Below are positions 1-7,265 of a stretch of DNA of 10,935 nt, in pieces; within the stretch, counting starts at the first letter, position 1, and the number at the start of each line of letters is the position of its first letter. A program made the translations under genes and the position numbers. The notes under the pieces were generated by a model. It did not search any database. It saw only the letters and a list, made by a program, of their open reading frames with translations, and had not been told where the DNA came from. The DNA is from Methanosarcina sp. (GTDB lineage Archaea > Halobacteriota > Methanosarcinia > Methanosarcinales > Methanosarcinaceae), in NCBI GenBank assembly GCA_017883485.1, contig JADGNM010000052.1, positions 1-10,935 of the forward strand, written 5' to 3'.

Positions 1-132
1 GCATCACCAACTCCAATTCTGTTCTAAACTGACACCCGAAAGGGTAGTAGTGGCTCGAGCCGGATGACGGGAAACTGTCAAGTCCGGTTCCTAGAAGACA
101 GGGTCGGGAGTAATCCCATCCTGTTATTCGAC
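1..132 (+). mobile_element. Group II intron B, 3' end only (inserted in the RT gene of intron A)
   Basis: The window opens inside a group II intron, of which only the last part is present. Domain V lies at 57-90 and domain VI at about 94-132, ending in CGAC. Directly after position 132 an RT reading frame resumes with VSPLLAN, so the intron sits between the PQGG and SPLLAN parts of a conserved RT motif. Positions 1-56 probably belong to its domain IV or the end of its own ORF; I recognise nothing specific there. The 5' end and any encoded RT lie outside the window. Confidence 0.85.
57..132 (+). ncRNA. Domain V-VI of intron B
   Basis: Domain V is the 34-nt hairpin 57-90. GAGCCGGA pairs with TCCGGTTC, and an upper stem GACGG/CTGTC is capped by a GAAA loop, with the catalytic AGC triad at 58-60. 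Domain VI follows, with stem ACAGG/CCTGT and an outer GAA/TTC pairing. The unpaired A at 126 is the likely branch point, six nucleotides before the end at 132. The same spacing is seen for introns A and D in this window. Confidence 0.88.
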
Positions 133-274
133 GTGTCTCCATTACTGGCTAACATGACGTTAGACGGAATTGAAAAAATACTAATGGATAAATATCGCCT
201 AACCAGGAATGGGAAATTATCCAAAAGTAAACAAGCAAAAAACAAAGTGAACTTTGTTAGATTTGCGGATGATT
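133..274 (+). CDS. Group II intron A reverse transcriptase, central fragment (exon between introns B and C)
   Basis: This open frame translates as VSPLLANM, then about 30 residues, then NFVRFADD. These are the end of the RT motif PQGGxxSPLLAN and the catalytic YADD-type motif of a group II intron maturase. The fragment has no start of its own: upstream it is broken by intron B (ends 132), downstream by intron C (starts at 275 or 274). It would join in frame to the segment from about 2152 to give ADDFIVTAK. It is therefore expressed only if both inner introns splice out, unless it is simply dead. The 5' part of the gene lies outside the window. Confidence 0.85.
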
Positions 275-515
275 GTGCGCCACGAAAGCGAACCTTGTAA
301 CAGAAATTGTCGCATTGGATAGCTATGCTATAGAGAAGATGGAGGAAGGCCCTCCGGAGTCGCAGTACAGGCAGTGATTCCAAACCACCATAAGCTGCTT
401 TGGTCAAAAACCACGGTAGTGAGCGTTATGGAAAAGGCGAGGCTAGACCTCGTCAGGTATGTGCTATGGAGAAGAACACAATGAACCATTGATAACGTGT
501 CGAAAGCATAGGGAC

Positions 516-521
516 GTCATC
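516..521 (+). other. Candidate EBS1 of intron C
   Basis: GTCATC at 516-521 can pair with GATGAT at 268-273 in the 5' exon over six positions (one G-U). A group II EBS1 does this with the IBS1 next to the splice site. The pairing was found by eye without folding domain I, so it is only a candidate. If right, it puts the 5' junction at 273/274. Confidence 0.35.
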
Positions 522-813
522 AAAACCAAGGGGTAGTCGTTAACTTGGGACGAGTCTGGAAGATATCCTGTTTACTGACCAGACGGTGACCGGCATGAAG
601 ATGGCTTGAACTTAGCACAGGCTTCTCTATGGAACGTGGGAACCTGCACTTTGATGTTAAGAGAAACCTCCAAGCGGCAGACCCGCAAGGACTAAAGTAT
701 CAATGCAAAGTGCAGGGGCGGAACAATTCGTAGTAGTGATGAAGCGTCTGTAATGGACGTGGAGCGAAGGGATTGTGTTATCCAGTTTTGAAAATTGGTC
801 AACCTTGACAAAC

Positions 814-818
814 GAGGG
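814..818 (+). promoter_or_regulatory. Ribosome binding site of the intron C RT gene
   Basis: GAGGG lies 8 nt before the ATG at 827. It decides the start, because the upstream intron RNA has no alternative in-frame start close by. Confidence 0.65.
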
Positions 819-826
819 AAGAACCT

Positions 827-2074
827 ATGGACGAAACAAAGCCCTATATGATCTCCAAAACAATAATACAAGAAGCTTTTCAGAGAGTAAAAGAAAACAA
901 AGGTGCTGCTGGTGTTGATGATGAAAATATTGCAGCTTTTGAATCAGATTTAACAAACAATCTCTATAAGATATGGAATAGAATGTCCTCTGGCAGCTAT
1001 TTCCCTCCATCAGTGAAAGCAATCGAAATCCCTAAAAAGAGCGGCGGAACTCGCATTCTGGGAATTCCCACAGTACTCGACAGGGTAGCACAAATGGTTA
1101 CAAAAATCTATTTGGAACCACAATTAGAACCACTCTTTCACCCCGACTCTTACGCCTATAGACCAGGAAAGTCAGCTGCAGACGCTCTTGCTGCAACACG
1201 TAAGCGTTGTTGGAGATATAACTGGCTACTGGAATTCGATATCAAAGGATTGTTTGACAACATTAATCATGATCTGCTAGTGGAACAAGTCAGTATGCAT
1301 ACCGACAAACCATGGATCATTCTCTACATTCAGAGATGGCTCAAAGCACCCTTTCAGATGCCAGATGGAACAATCAAGGACCGGACAAAAGGAACTCCCC
1401 AGGGAGGCGTAGTGAGTCCGCTTCTAGCAAATCTGTTTCTTCATTATGCTTTTGACACGTGGATGGCTAGTCATCATCGGTATAATGCATTTGCTAGATA
1501 TTCTGATGATGCTGTCATCCATTGCCGAAGCAAGAAAGATGCAGATCGACTGAGGATTAAGTTAGAAAAGCGTTTATCTGAATTTGGACTTGAACTACAT
1601 CCAACCAAAACGCGGATCGTCTACTGTAAAGATGACGATCGCCAAGAGGATTATCCAGAAACAAAATTTGATTTTCTCGGATACACCTTTAGACCCCGTA
1701 GGTCAAAAAACAAGTATGGAAAACACTTTATCAACTTTACTCCTGCAGTCAGTAACACTGCTAAAAAGTCAATGCAGCATGAAATCCATGATTGGCGTAT
1801 GCACCTCAAACCAGATAAAACGTTAGAAGACCTATCCCATATGTTTAATCCTATACTTAGAGGCTGGGTCAACTATTATAGTCTCTTTTACAAATCTGAA
1901 CTGTACTGTGTACTCAAGCATATGAACCGTGCCTTGACTCGGTGGGCCTTGCGCAAATACAAGAAACTTGCAGGCCACAAGCGACGGGCAAGACATTGGC
2001 TTGGTAAAATTGCCAGAAGGGATTCAAAACTTTTTGTCCACTGGCAAATGGGGATCTTTCCTGAGGCTGGATAA
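827..2074 (+). CDS. Group II intron reverse transcriptase/maturase (intron C), no endonuclease domain
   Basis: This protein (415 aa) should bind its own intron RNA, help it fold and splice, and copy it into DNA at the target. RT motifs are present in order: GAAGVD (26-31), YRPGKSA (111-117), FDIKGLFDNI (137-146), GTPQGGVVSPLLANL (189-203) and catalytic RYSDDA (224-229). FLGYTF (283-288) follows. The maturase X domain shows NPILRGWVNYY (341-351). The C-terminal 45 residues are basic and probably contact DNA or RNA. No HNH endonuclease follows, so first-strand priming would need a nick or a replication fork. YSDD without an endonuclease resembles bacterial class D introns such as RmInt1; that class assignment is tentative. 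The frame is intact, with GAGGG before the start, so it may be active. It lies in domain IV, with domain V starting 4 nt after the stop. Confidence 0.95.
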   Translation: MDETKPYMISKTIIQEAFQRVKENKGAAGVDDENIAAFESDLTNNLYKIWNRMSSGSYFPPSVKAIEIPKKSGGTRILGIPTVLDRVAQMVTKIYLEPQLEPLFHPDSYAYRPGKSAADALAATRKRCWRYNWLLEFDIKGLFDNINHDLLVEQVSMHTDKPWIILYIQRWLKAPFQMPDGTIKDRTKGTPQGGVVSPLLANLFLHYAFDTWMASHHRYNAFARYSDDAVIHCRSKKDADRLRIKLEKRLSEFGLELHPTKTRIVYCKDDDRQEDYPETKFDFLGYTFRPRRSKNKYGKHFINFTPAVSNTAKKSMQHEIHDWRMHLKPDKTLEDLSHMFNPILRGWVNYYSLFYKSELYCVLKHMNRALTRWALRKYKKLAGHKRRARHWLGKIARRDSKLFVHWQMGIFPEAG

Positions 2075-2077
2075 TGG

Positions 2078-2151
2078 GAGCCGGATGAGCTGAGAGGTTC
2101 ACGTCCGGTGCTGAGAGGGCCTAGGGGTGAAATTCCCTTGGGCTACTCACC
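2078..2151 (+). ncRNA. Domain V-VI of intron C
   Basis: Domain V (about 2078-2112) has a lower stem AGCCGGA against TCCGGTGCT (imperfect at its base) and an upper stem TGAGCT/GGTTCA capped by GAGA. Domain VI has stem GCCTAGGGG/CCCTTGGGC, an outer GAG/CTC pairing, and an unpaired A at 2145 as likely branch point. The end falls at 2150 (CAC) or 2151. Confidence 0.85.
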
Positions 2152-2978
2152 TTATTGTTACTGCTAAAACTAAAGAAATAGCAGAAGAAATTAAAGAACT
2201 GATTAAAAACTTCCTAAAGAATAGAGGTTTGGAACTATCGGATGACAAAACATTGATAACCCATATCAATAATGGTTTCGATTTTTTAGGCTGGAATTTC
2301 AGAAAATATAAAGAAAAGCTTCTTATTAAACCCTCCAAGATATCCATTCAGAAAATTACTGAAAAAATCAGTAATGTGATCAAAAAAGGTAAATCTTGGA
2401 CACAAGAAGCATTAATTAAAACCCTTAATCCAATCATAACTGGATGGTCAAATTACCATCAAAGTGTAGTATCCAATGATACTTTTAAGAAATTAGATCA
2501 AATAATCTGGAACATGCTTTGGAAATGGGCAAAGAGAAGACATCCTACAAAAAACAAATACTGGATTGCGAATAGATACTGGTTCAGAAAAGGTACCAGA
2601 AAATGGGTATTTTCAACTGGAATATTCCAACTTAAATTACTATCTGACAAAAAGATAGTCCGACATATTAACCTAATATTAGATAAAAATCCTTACCTCA
2701 ATAAAAGATACTTTGCTGAACGCAAATGCAATCAAGGCTTAAGAAAGCTTTCTGGGAAATTCAAGAAAATATGGGATAACCAAAAAGGTATTTGTCCTAT
2801 CTGTCAGCTTCCTATTGATATTAGTACTGATGCAGTGGAAATACCTCTACATTACAGGAATGGAAGCCGCGAAGATAACAGAATATCCAACTTAATCTAT
2901 TTGCATGTACACTGTCATAGACAATACCATGCAACTAACTCCAAACCAAACAACTGCTGCCCAACACAAGGGTTATGA
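2152..2978 (+). CDS. Group II intron A reverse transcriptase/maturase with HNH endonuclease, 3' part
   Basis: This is the downstream half of the RT gene broken by intron C. It opens with IVTAKTKE, which directly follows the catalytic FADD of the fragment ending at 274. An ATG at 2127 could start an apparent 283-aa frame, but that codon lies inside domain VI of intron C and is not a natural start. Following in order are GFDFLGWNF (palm end), the maturase X domain with NPIITGWSNYHQ, a basic region, and a C-terminal HNH endonuclease: CPIC, HYRNGSREDNRISNL, then HVHCHRQYH. The HNH would cut the second target strand during homing. The catalytic core is split in the DNA, so activity depends on splicing of introns B and C. 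Domain V of intron A begins 7 nt after the stop. Confidence 0.88.
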
Positions 2979-2985
2979 GATGCTT

Positions 2986-3060
2986 GAGCTGTATGAAGCG
3001 AAAGTTTCACGTACAGTTCTTAGGGGAGAAAGGAGGAGTAATCCTCCCGACTTACCCGAC
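2986..3060 (+). ncRNA. Domain V-VI and 3' end of intron A
   Basis: Domain V is the 34-nt hairpin 2986-3019, GAGCTGTA/TACAGTTC, with a GAAA-capped upper stem. Domain VI follows with stem GGAGG/CCTCC and outer GGG/CCC. The unpaired A at 3054 lies six nucleotides before the end CCCGAC at 3060. Intron A therefore runs from somewhere left of the window to 3060 and contains introns B and C. Confidence 0.92.
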
Positions 3061-3138
3061 AACGACGCCTTATGGCGAGAAGCGTACTGACATAAATTTA
3101 TCAATGTTAACTGGCTACAGAACCGGATCGCAAAGGCA

Positions 3139-3174
3139 ACATTAACGAAAATAAGACTATTGTTTTCGTAATGT
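3139..3174 (+). ncRNA. Hairpin of intron D upstream of domain V
   Basis: ACATTAACGAAAA pairs with TTTTCGTAATGT, with one bulged base. A GGC/GCC pairing at 3135-3137 and 3178-3180 extends it past an internal loop. It may be domain III or a short ORF-less domain IV. Confidence 0.5.
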
Positions 3175-3203
3175 GCGGCCTCAAAAAGGGTTGTGAAATG
3201 CGC

Positions 3204-3278
3204 GAGCGAACTGCGGTGAAAGTCGCACGGTTCGTTCCTGGAAGGGAGGGAAAGAGTAATCTTTCCTTCCTATTCAAC
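3204..3278 (+). ncRNA. Domain V-VI and 3' end of intron D
   Basis: Domain V is 3204-3237: GAGCGAAC pairs fully with GTTCGTTC, and a GCGG/GTCGC-type upper stem carries a GAAA loop. Domain VI has stem GGAAAG/CTTTCC and outer GGAA/TTCC. The unpaired A at 3272 is followed by TTCAAC, ending at 3278. Confidence 0.9.
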
Positions 3279-3319
3279 AAACCGCTACAAATTTTATTAA
3301 GCTTTAGATCTTCATTTGA

Positions 3320-3327
3320 TTTATATA
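3320..3327 (+). promoter_or_regulatory. Candidate archaeal TATA box of the helicase gene
   Basis: TTTATATA matches the archaeal box A pattern and lies in an AT-rich stretch between intron D and the helicase gene. A second AT-rich candidate is at 3343-3352. Either would give a leader of roughly 80-110 nt. The leader holds a weak inverted repeat GTAAAC/GTTTAC (3405-3410, 3427-3432). Confidence 0.35.
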
Positions 3328-3458
3328 ATTATTAAGTAATAAATTATATATATTATCAATCTTATAATAAGGTCGCTCAAAAAAGACAGATGCAGAACAT
3401 GTACGTAAACGAGAGTGAAAAAAGAAGTTTACTTACACCTTTCATATCAGGATAAACG

Positions 3459-5939
3459 ATGACGAACTGGGTCCTAAGCTACGCTGAGAAATCGAAAATA
3501 ATAATAATGGCTATAAAGGACCGGATGAAACAGCCGCTTTATGTGGCCGAACTCCATTTAAAGGACAGTTACAAAGGGCCACGCCCTCATAAAATCAGGC
3601 TTCTCACCGGCAAGCAAAAAGAAGAATTTATCCCTCCACAGGAATTCGTAGAGCTTTTACGTAGTGCAAACAGGATAATGCTTGCAGAAGGAGGGAACCC
3701 TGCAAATGAGGCTGCTTTTCTGGAAATGCTCAGGGGCTTTCAACTTGATGCGGATAGGGTTAAAATTTGCAAGCACTGCTGGATCAATAAACGTTTTAAT
3801 TTTGTAAATAGCAAGTCTATCAAGTTCCATAATGAACTTATCTGCTGGGAATGTGCAAAAGAAGAACTCCTGCGTGCAGTCAGCTCGGCAGATGTGAACT
3901 ATGGTAGAAAGTCAGTGGATTTTCTGGAACAGGTTCTCTCTAAAACAAGGGACCTCGATAGGACTATCCGGATGTTGAGCCCTGAAAGGCTGGATCCCGA
4001 ATTCACTCGCTACGATACTATCAGGACAAATCCTTCTGAAGCCACAGTCAGTATAAAAAGTCTTCCCCTGACAAAGAAATTCAAGGATATGCTGCTACAG
4101 AAATCCGAAACCCTGCTTCCCGTTCAGGCGCTTTCGGTGGAAGCCGGGCTTCTCAAAGGAAAAAACCAGTTTATAGTCTCGGCAACTGCAACCGGAAAGA
4201 CCCTGGTCGGAGAGATGGCAGGAGTCCAGAACCTTCTGGACAAGAAAGGAAAAATGCTCTATCTGGTCCCCCTTGTTGCTCTTGCAAACCAGAAATACGA
4301 CCAGTTCAGTGAACGCTACTCAAAGCTTGGGCTTACTACCTCAATAAAAATTGGCGCAATCCTCATAAAGACCTCACAGCGAGTGAAAATGCAGACCAGT
4401 CCGAGTGCAGATATTATCGTAGGAACTTACGAGGGCATAGACCATATGCTCCGCTCGGGAAACGCCGATTTTCTGGGCAAAATAGGGACTGTAGTTGTGG
4501 ACGAAGTACATATGCTCGAAGACCAGGAAAGAGGGCACAGGCTGGACGGGCTAATAGGAAGGTTACGCTATGTGGCTCCGACAGCTCAATTTATTTACCT
4601 TTCCGCAACCGTTGCAAAACCTGCAAGCTATGCAAAAAAACTCAGTGCCCAACTTGTCCTTTATGAGCACAGGCCGGTTCCTCTCGATAGGCACCTCCTT
4701 TTCTGCCAGGAAAACGAAAAGGCAAAGCTGATTTCCCAGCTCGCAAAAGAAGAGTATTCAATGCACTCATCCAAAGGGCACAGAGGACAAACTATTGTCT
4801 TTACAAACTCGCGCAAGAACTGTCACAAGCTTGCAGGAGCTCTTTCAATTCAGGCAGCCCCTTATCATGCAGGACTCTCCCAGTACGAAAGGAAAAAGGT
4901 TGAAACTCTTTTTGCAAAAGGACAGCTTCCCGTAGTCGTGACAACTGCTGCTCTTGCTGCAGGCGTGGATTTTCCGGCTTCCCAGGTAATATTCGAGTCT
5001 CTGGCCATGGGAATTGATTGGATTTCCGTGCAGGACTTCCTGCAGATGAGCGGAAGGGCAGGCAGGCCTGATTATCATGATAGGGGAGTTATCGTGCTTA
5101 TGCCCGTGCCGGGAAAATCATATTCAGGCTCCCAGTCCGATACTGAAGAAGAAGTTGCAATCAGACTGCTGCAGGGAGAGATGCTTTCCGTAGGGGTCGA
5201 ATATGGGGAGGCCGAACAGCTTGAAGAAATTCTTGCATCCATCGCAGTTACCTCCTCTGTTCAGGACCTCGGAATGATCCACAACATGATGTTCGGAAGC
5301 TTCGACCTGGAGAAACTGATCCTGCGCCTGCAGAGCTACCGCTTTGTAGAACGCAAGGGCAACAGGATCACGCTTACGCAATTCGGGAAAGTTATTGCAT
5401 CACATTTCATTCCTGTATCCAAGGCTTTCCTGATTCGGGATGCCGTGCTTGCTAACAATGATCCCCTGAAGATCGCAACAAACCTGGAGTTTTTCGATGC
5501 TGCATATTTTAAGTATGCAAACCAGATCGGAAGTTCCCTGAACGTAAATATGCCTTCCAGGGTTTTTCAGGGAGCCGGCCTTGATATAATCTTTGATGGG
5601 GAGTCCCTTTCCTATCTTGACCTGAAAATCAGGGAGCTCATGTTGAACTTTGCTTCGGACTTTTTAACCTGCGGGTGCAGGGACTCGCCTTACTGCGGCT
5701 GCCCGGAACAGAAATTCTCTGAAAAAATAATCCGGCTGCGTACCGAAGAGCTTGAACCGACGGGAATCGTAAAGAAACTTGAAGACAAATACGGGATTTC
5801 CGCATACCAGGGCGACGTTTTTGGGTATCTTGATGATGCAGTGCGCAATCTTGATGCCGTCGAGCTAATAGCAAAAATACTTGCAAAAAAGGGAGTCGCA
5901 GAGGAAGCAAAAAAGCTTAGAAAGAAAGTCCAGGGTTGA
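3459..5939 (+). CDS. Archaeal SF2 (Ski2/Hel308-like) DEAD/DEAH helicase with zinc-finger cysteines
   Basis: This 826-aa cytoplasmic protein is an intact ATP-dependent nucleic-acid helicase. An N-terminal zinc-finger-like segment has CxxC at 104/107 and 129/132. The helicase core shows a Q-like PVQ (221-223), motif I ATATGKT (242-248), motif II DEVH (348-351), motif III SAT (382-384), motif IV IVFTNSRKN (446-454), motif V TTAALAAGVDFP (495-506) and motif VI QMSGRAGRP (529-537). The C-terminal domain carries a second cysteine cluster, CGC (738-740) and CGC (746-748). Order and motifs fit Ski2-like helicases. The flanking cysteine clusters suggest an archaea-specific family, possibly the one annotated as DUF5814 (from memory). 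Whether the substrate is RNA or DNA is not visible. The ATG at 3459 has AGGA 6 nt upstream; Met17 is an alternative. A MITE target site follows the stop by one base. Confidence 0.93.
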   Translation: MTNWVLSYAEKSKIIIMAIKDRMKQPLYVAELHLKDSYKGPRPHKIRLLTGKQKEEFIPPQEFVELLRSANRIMLAEGGNPANEAAFLEMLRGFQLDADRVKICKHCWINKRFNFVNSKSIKFHNELICWECAKEELLRAVSSADVNYGRKSVDFLEQVLSKTRDLDRTIRMLSPERLDPEFTRYDTIRTNPSEATVSIKSLPLTKKFKDMLLQKSETLLPVQALSVEAGLLKGKNQFIVSATATGKTLVGEMAGVQNLLDKKGKMLYLVPLVALANQKYDQFSERYSKLGLTTSIKIGAILIKTSQRVKMQTSPSADIIVGTYEGIDHMLRSGNADFLGKIGTVVVDEVHMLEDQERGHRLDGLIGRLRYVAPTAQFIYLSATVAKPASYAKKLSAQLVLYEHRPVPLDRHLLFCQENEKAKLISQLAKEEYSMHSSKGHRGQTIVFTNSRKNCHKLAGALSIQAAPYHAGLSQYERKKVETLFAKGQLPVVVTTAALAAGVDFPASQVIFESLAMGIDWISVQDFLQMSGRAGRPDYHDRGVIVLMPVPGKSYSGSQSDTEEEVAIRLLQGEMLSVGVEYGEAEQLEEILASIAVTSSVQDLGMIHNMMFGSFDLEKLILRLQSYRFVERKGNRITLTQFGKVIASHFIPVSKAFLIRDAVLANNDPLKIATNLEFFDAAYFKYANQIGSSLNVNMPSRVFQGAGLDIIFDGESLSYLDLKIRELMLNFASDFLTCGCRDSPYCGCPEQKFSEKIIRLRTEELEPTGIVKKLEDKYGISAYQGDVFGYLDDAVRNLDAVELIAKILAKKGVAEEAKKLRKKVQG

Positions 5940-5943
5940 TTTA

Positions 5944-6070
5944 AAGCCTATCCGAAAAGTCAATAGTGGCATGTCGTAAAGATAGGGCTATTATATCCGA
6001 GACTCCTTTTTGGTTGTGCAGATTACCTATTATATGATACAGTCGGTCACAACACTTTTCGGATAGGCTC
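5944..6070. mobile_element. 127-bp MITE, IS5/IS1031-like ends
   Basis: The ends are 17-bp terminal inverted repeats (5944-5960 and 6054-6070, both GCCTATCCGAAAAGT-type, one mismatch). TTA flanks both sides (5941-5943, 6071-6073) as a 3-bp target duplication. This fits the TNA duplications of IS1031-type IS5 elements. There is no coding capacity. The left edge lies four bases after the helicase stop, so the element forms the 3' UTR and may act as a hairpin. The last 31 bp (6045-6075, including flank) recur inverted and identical at 10224-10254. Confidence 0.8.
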
Positions 6071-6073
6071 TTA

Positions 6074-6250
6074 GCAGAAAGTGGAGTTGATTTATACTTA
6101 TCTGACTCTTGAATACACCTGTGATTTTTAAGAAAAACTATTAATCCCATTAATTTCTGAAAAAGAAGTAATCTTCCGTTAAGTAATAAGTTAATCTTCT
6201 ATCAGATAATAAGTCAAAGATCAGATAATAACTCAAAGGATTCTATTGCT
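6074..6250 (+). other. Leader region of the methyltransferase gene
   Basis: This is AT-rich intergenic DNA. I see no gene, only the 19-bp tandem repeat at 6201-6238. The nearest purine-rich stretch, AAAGGA at 6235-6240, lies 10 nt before the ATG and could serve as a weak ribosome binding site. Confidence 0.4.
6201..6238 (+). repeat. Tandem 19-bp direct repeat, two copies
   Basis: 6201-6219 and 6220-6238 share the unit ATCAGATAATAAGTCAAAG, with one mismatch (G to C). The repeat sits directly upstream of the methyltransferase start, so it could be an operator or a slippage duplication. Confidence 0.8.
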
Positions 6251-6952
6251 ATGACTCATTCACAGCCTTCCCGAAATTATACCCCTCATCTCCCTGAAGA
6301 CTACGATGCCAATATATCCAGCATCCTTCCCTACTACTCAGCTTTTCATCAGGAGACCATCAACCTTATCAAATCGCTCCCATCCAGCACTAAAGTGTGG
6401 ATGGATACCGGATGCGGAACAGGATCTCTGGTTAATAAAGCAATTAAAGAGTTTCCAGATACCAAATTCCTTTTAGTAGACCCTACCGAAGGAATGCTTG
6501 ACCAAGCGAGAAGGAAGCTATCCTCATACCCTGCCGAAAGGCTGGAATTCTTAAGAGCCTCCGCTACACAGGAATTATCTCAGGAATTAGAGGAAAAACC
6601 AGATGTTATCACGGCTATACAGTGTCATCACTACCTTAGACACGAAGATAGGGCCAGAGCTACCAGCGTGTGTTATAATCTGCTAAAAGAAGGTGGAATT
6701 TACGTCACCTTTGAGAACACCAGGCCGCTAACAGAAGAAGGTATCACTAAAGGAAAACGGTACTGGGGCAGCTTTCAATTGAGCCGCGGCAGGACTGAAG
6801 AAGAAGTAAAGAAGCATCTGGAGCGCTTTGATAAAGAGTATTTCCCTATAACTGTTGAAGAACATCTGATACTGTTAAGGGAAACAGGTTTCAAAACAGT
6901 AGAATTTTTCTGGTACTCTTATATGCAGGCTGGTTTTTACTGCATCAAATAG
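6251..6952 (+). CDS. Class I SAM-dependent methyltransferase
   Basis: This 233-aa soluble protein should transfer a methyl group from S-adenosylmethionine to an unknown substrate. Motif I, DTGCGTGSL (52-60), is the SAM-binding glycine loop. The acidic residue of motif II is Asp77 in LLVDPTEGML, the common form for small-molecule methyltransferases. DVITAIQCHHYL (118-129) is motif IV and LKEGGIYVTFENT (145-157) is the post-core strand. The C-terminal part, with a Trp/Tyr-rich YWGSFQLSRG (171-180) and an EEHLILLRETGF segment, probably forms the substrate lid. Length is ordinary for the fold. It is alone on its strand between two mobile elements, so no pathway can be read from context. The stop is TAG; in a pyrrolysine-using archaeon readthrough would add only two residues before TAA. 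Confidence 0.9.
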   Translation: MTHSQPSRNYTPHLPEDYDANISSILPYYSAFHQETINLIKSLPSSTKVWMDTGCGTGSLVNKAIKEFPDTKFLLVDPTEGMLDQARRKLSSYPAERLEFLRASATQELSQELEEKPDVITAIQCHHYLRHEDRARATSVCYNLLKEGGIYVTFENTRPLTEEGITKGKRYWGSFQLSRGRTEEEVKKHLERFDKEYFPITVEEHLILLRETGFKTVEFFWYSYMQAGFYCIK

Positions 6953-6979
6953 ACGATCTAATTAACAAAGGTGATAATT

Positions 6980-7263
6980 GACATTCCGACCCCCCTCTGA
7001 AAAATAAGGTGAATTTCTCAACAACTGATAAAACTTTTTGGATCTGCTGAGGACACATACTCAACAAAATCAATGATTTTGGCTTGAATTCCAAAAAGTT
7101 TAAAAAACAAAGTCTAAATTTGAAGAAACTATTATAAAATTAAACATATTTTACTACTTTTATTAAGATTGAATAATTAACACATAATCATGGGTAACAT
7201 TAGCAATAAACTGTATGAATAAAAAAATCAAGTTGTTTTTTTGAGGGGGGGGTCCGGAATGTA
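6980..7263. mobile_element. MITE-like element with C/G-tract terminal inverted repeats
   Basis: The ends are inverted repeats: ACATTCCG then a C tract at 6981-6995, and a G tract then CGGAATGT at 7245-7262, extending inward through TCTGAAAAA-like sequence. AATT occurs just outside both ends (6976-6979, 7264-7267) and may be the target duplication; this is less clear than for the MITE at 5944. The 284-bp interior is AT-rich, has no coding frame and holds a hairpin (7031-7101). It abuts the end of the IS6-type transposase pseudogene. Confidence 0.6.
7031..7101. repeat. Inverted repeat/hairpin inside the C/G-tract element
   Basis: AAACTTTTTGGA (7031-7042) and TCCAAAAAGTTT (7090-7101) are perfect 12-bp inverted copies. 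Between them lies a second small hairpin, AAAATC/GATTTT, around 7066-7080. Function is unknown. Confidence 0.65.
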
Positions 7264-7265
7264 AA

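Larger units (their letters stand above)
275..2151 (+). mobile_element. Complete group II intron C, inserted in the FADD motif of intron A's RT gene
   Basis: The 5' end GTGCG at 275 fits the group II consensus GUGYG. About 550 nt of non-coding, structured RNA (domains I-III) follow, then an RT gene at 827-2074 in domain IV, then domains V and VI. Joining 274 to 2152 restores the interrupted RT as ADDFIVT. Shifting both ends by one base (274-2150) gives ADDLIVT, also in frame. Branch-point spacing and GTGCG favour 275-2151; the terminal dinucleotide AC and the candidate EBS1 pairing favour 274-2150. Either way the intron is 1,877 nt. It has everything needed for splicing and retromobility except an endonuclease domain. 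Confidence 0.85.
3061..3278 (+). mobile_element. Group II intron D, 3' remnant enclosing intron A
   Basis: After intron A ends, 143 nt of non-coding sequence lead to a further domain V and VI. No intron 5' end or domain I lies between 3060 and this domain V, so the rest of the intron must be left of intron A or lost. The stretch contains a strong hairpin (3139-3174) and a short one (3064-3075). No RT remnant is seen here, so D could be an ORF-less intron into which A inserted. The alternative is a 5'-truncated copy. Confidence 0.7.

Noticed and set aside
78..407. Minus-strand 109-aa frame
   Set aside because: It crosses the RT fragment and the 5' end of intron C; no family resemblance.
2127..2151. 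ATG at 2127 as the natural start of a 283-aa RT
   Set aside because: It lies in domain VI of intron C; the protein upstream of position 2152 is intron RNA read by chance.
3173..3278. GTGCG at 3173 as the 5' end of another intron
   Set aside because: Only 106 nt would remain to the domain VI end, too short for a group II intron; it is part of a hairpin.
6950..6958. TAG of the methyltransferase as a pyrrolysine codon
   Set aside because: Readthrough would add only two residues before TAA, so there is no sign of a functional extension.
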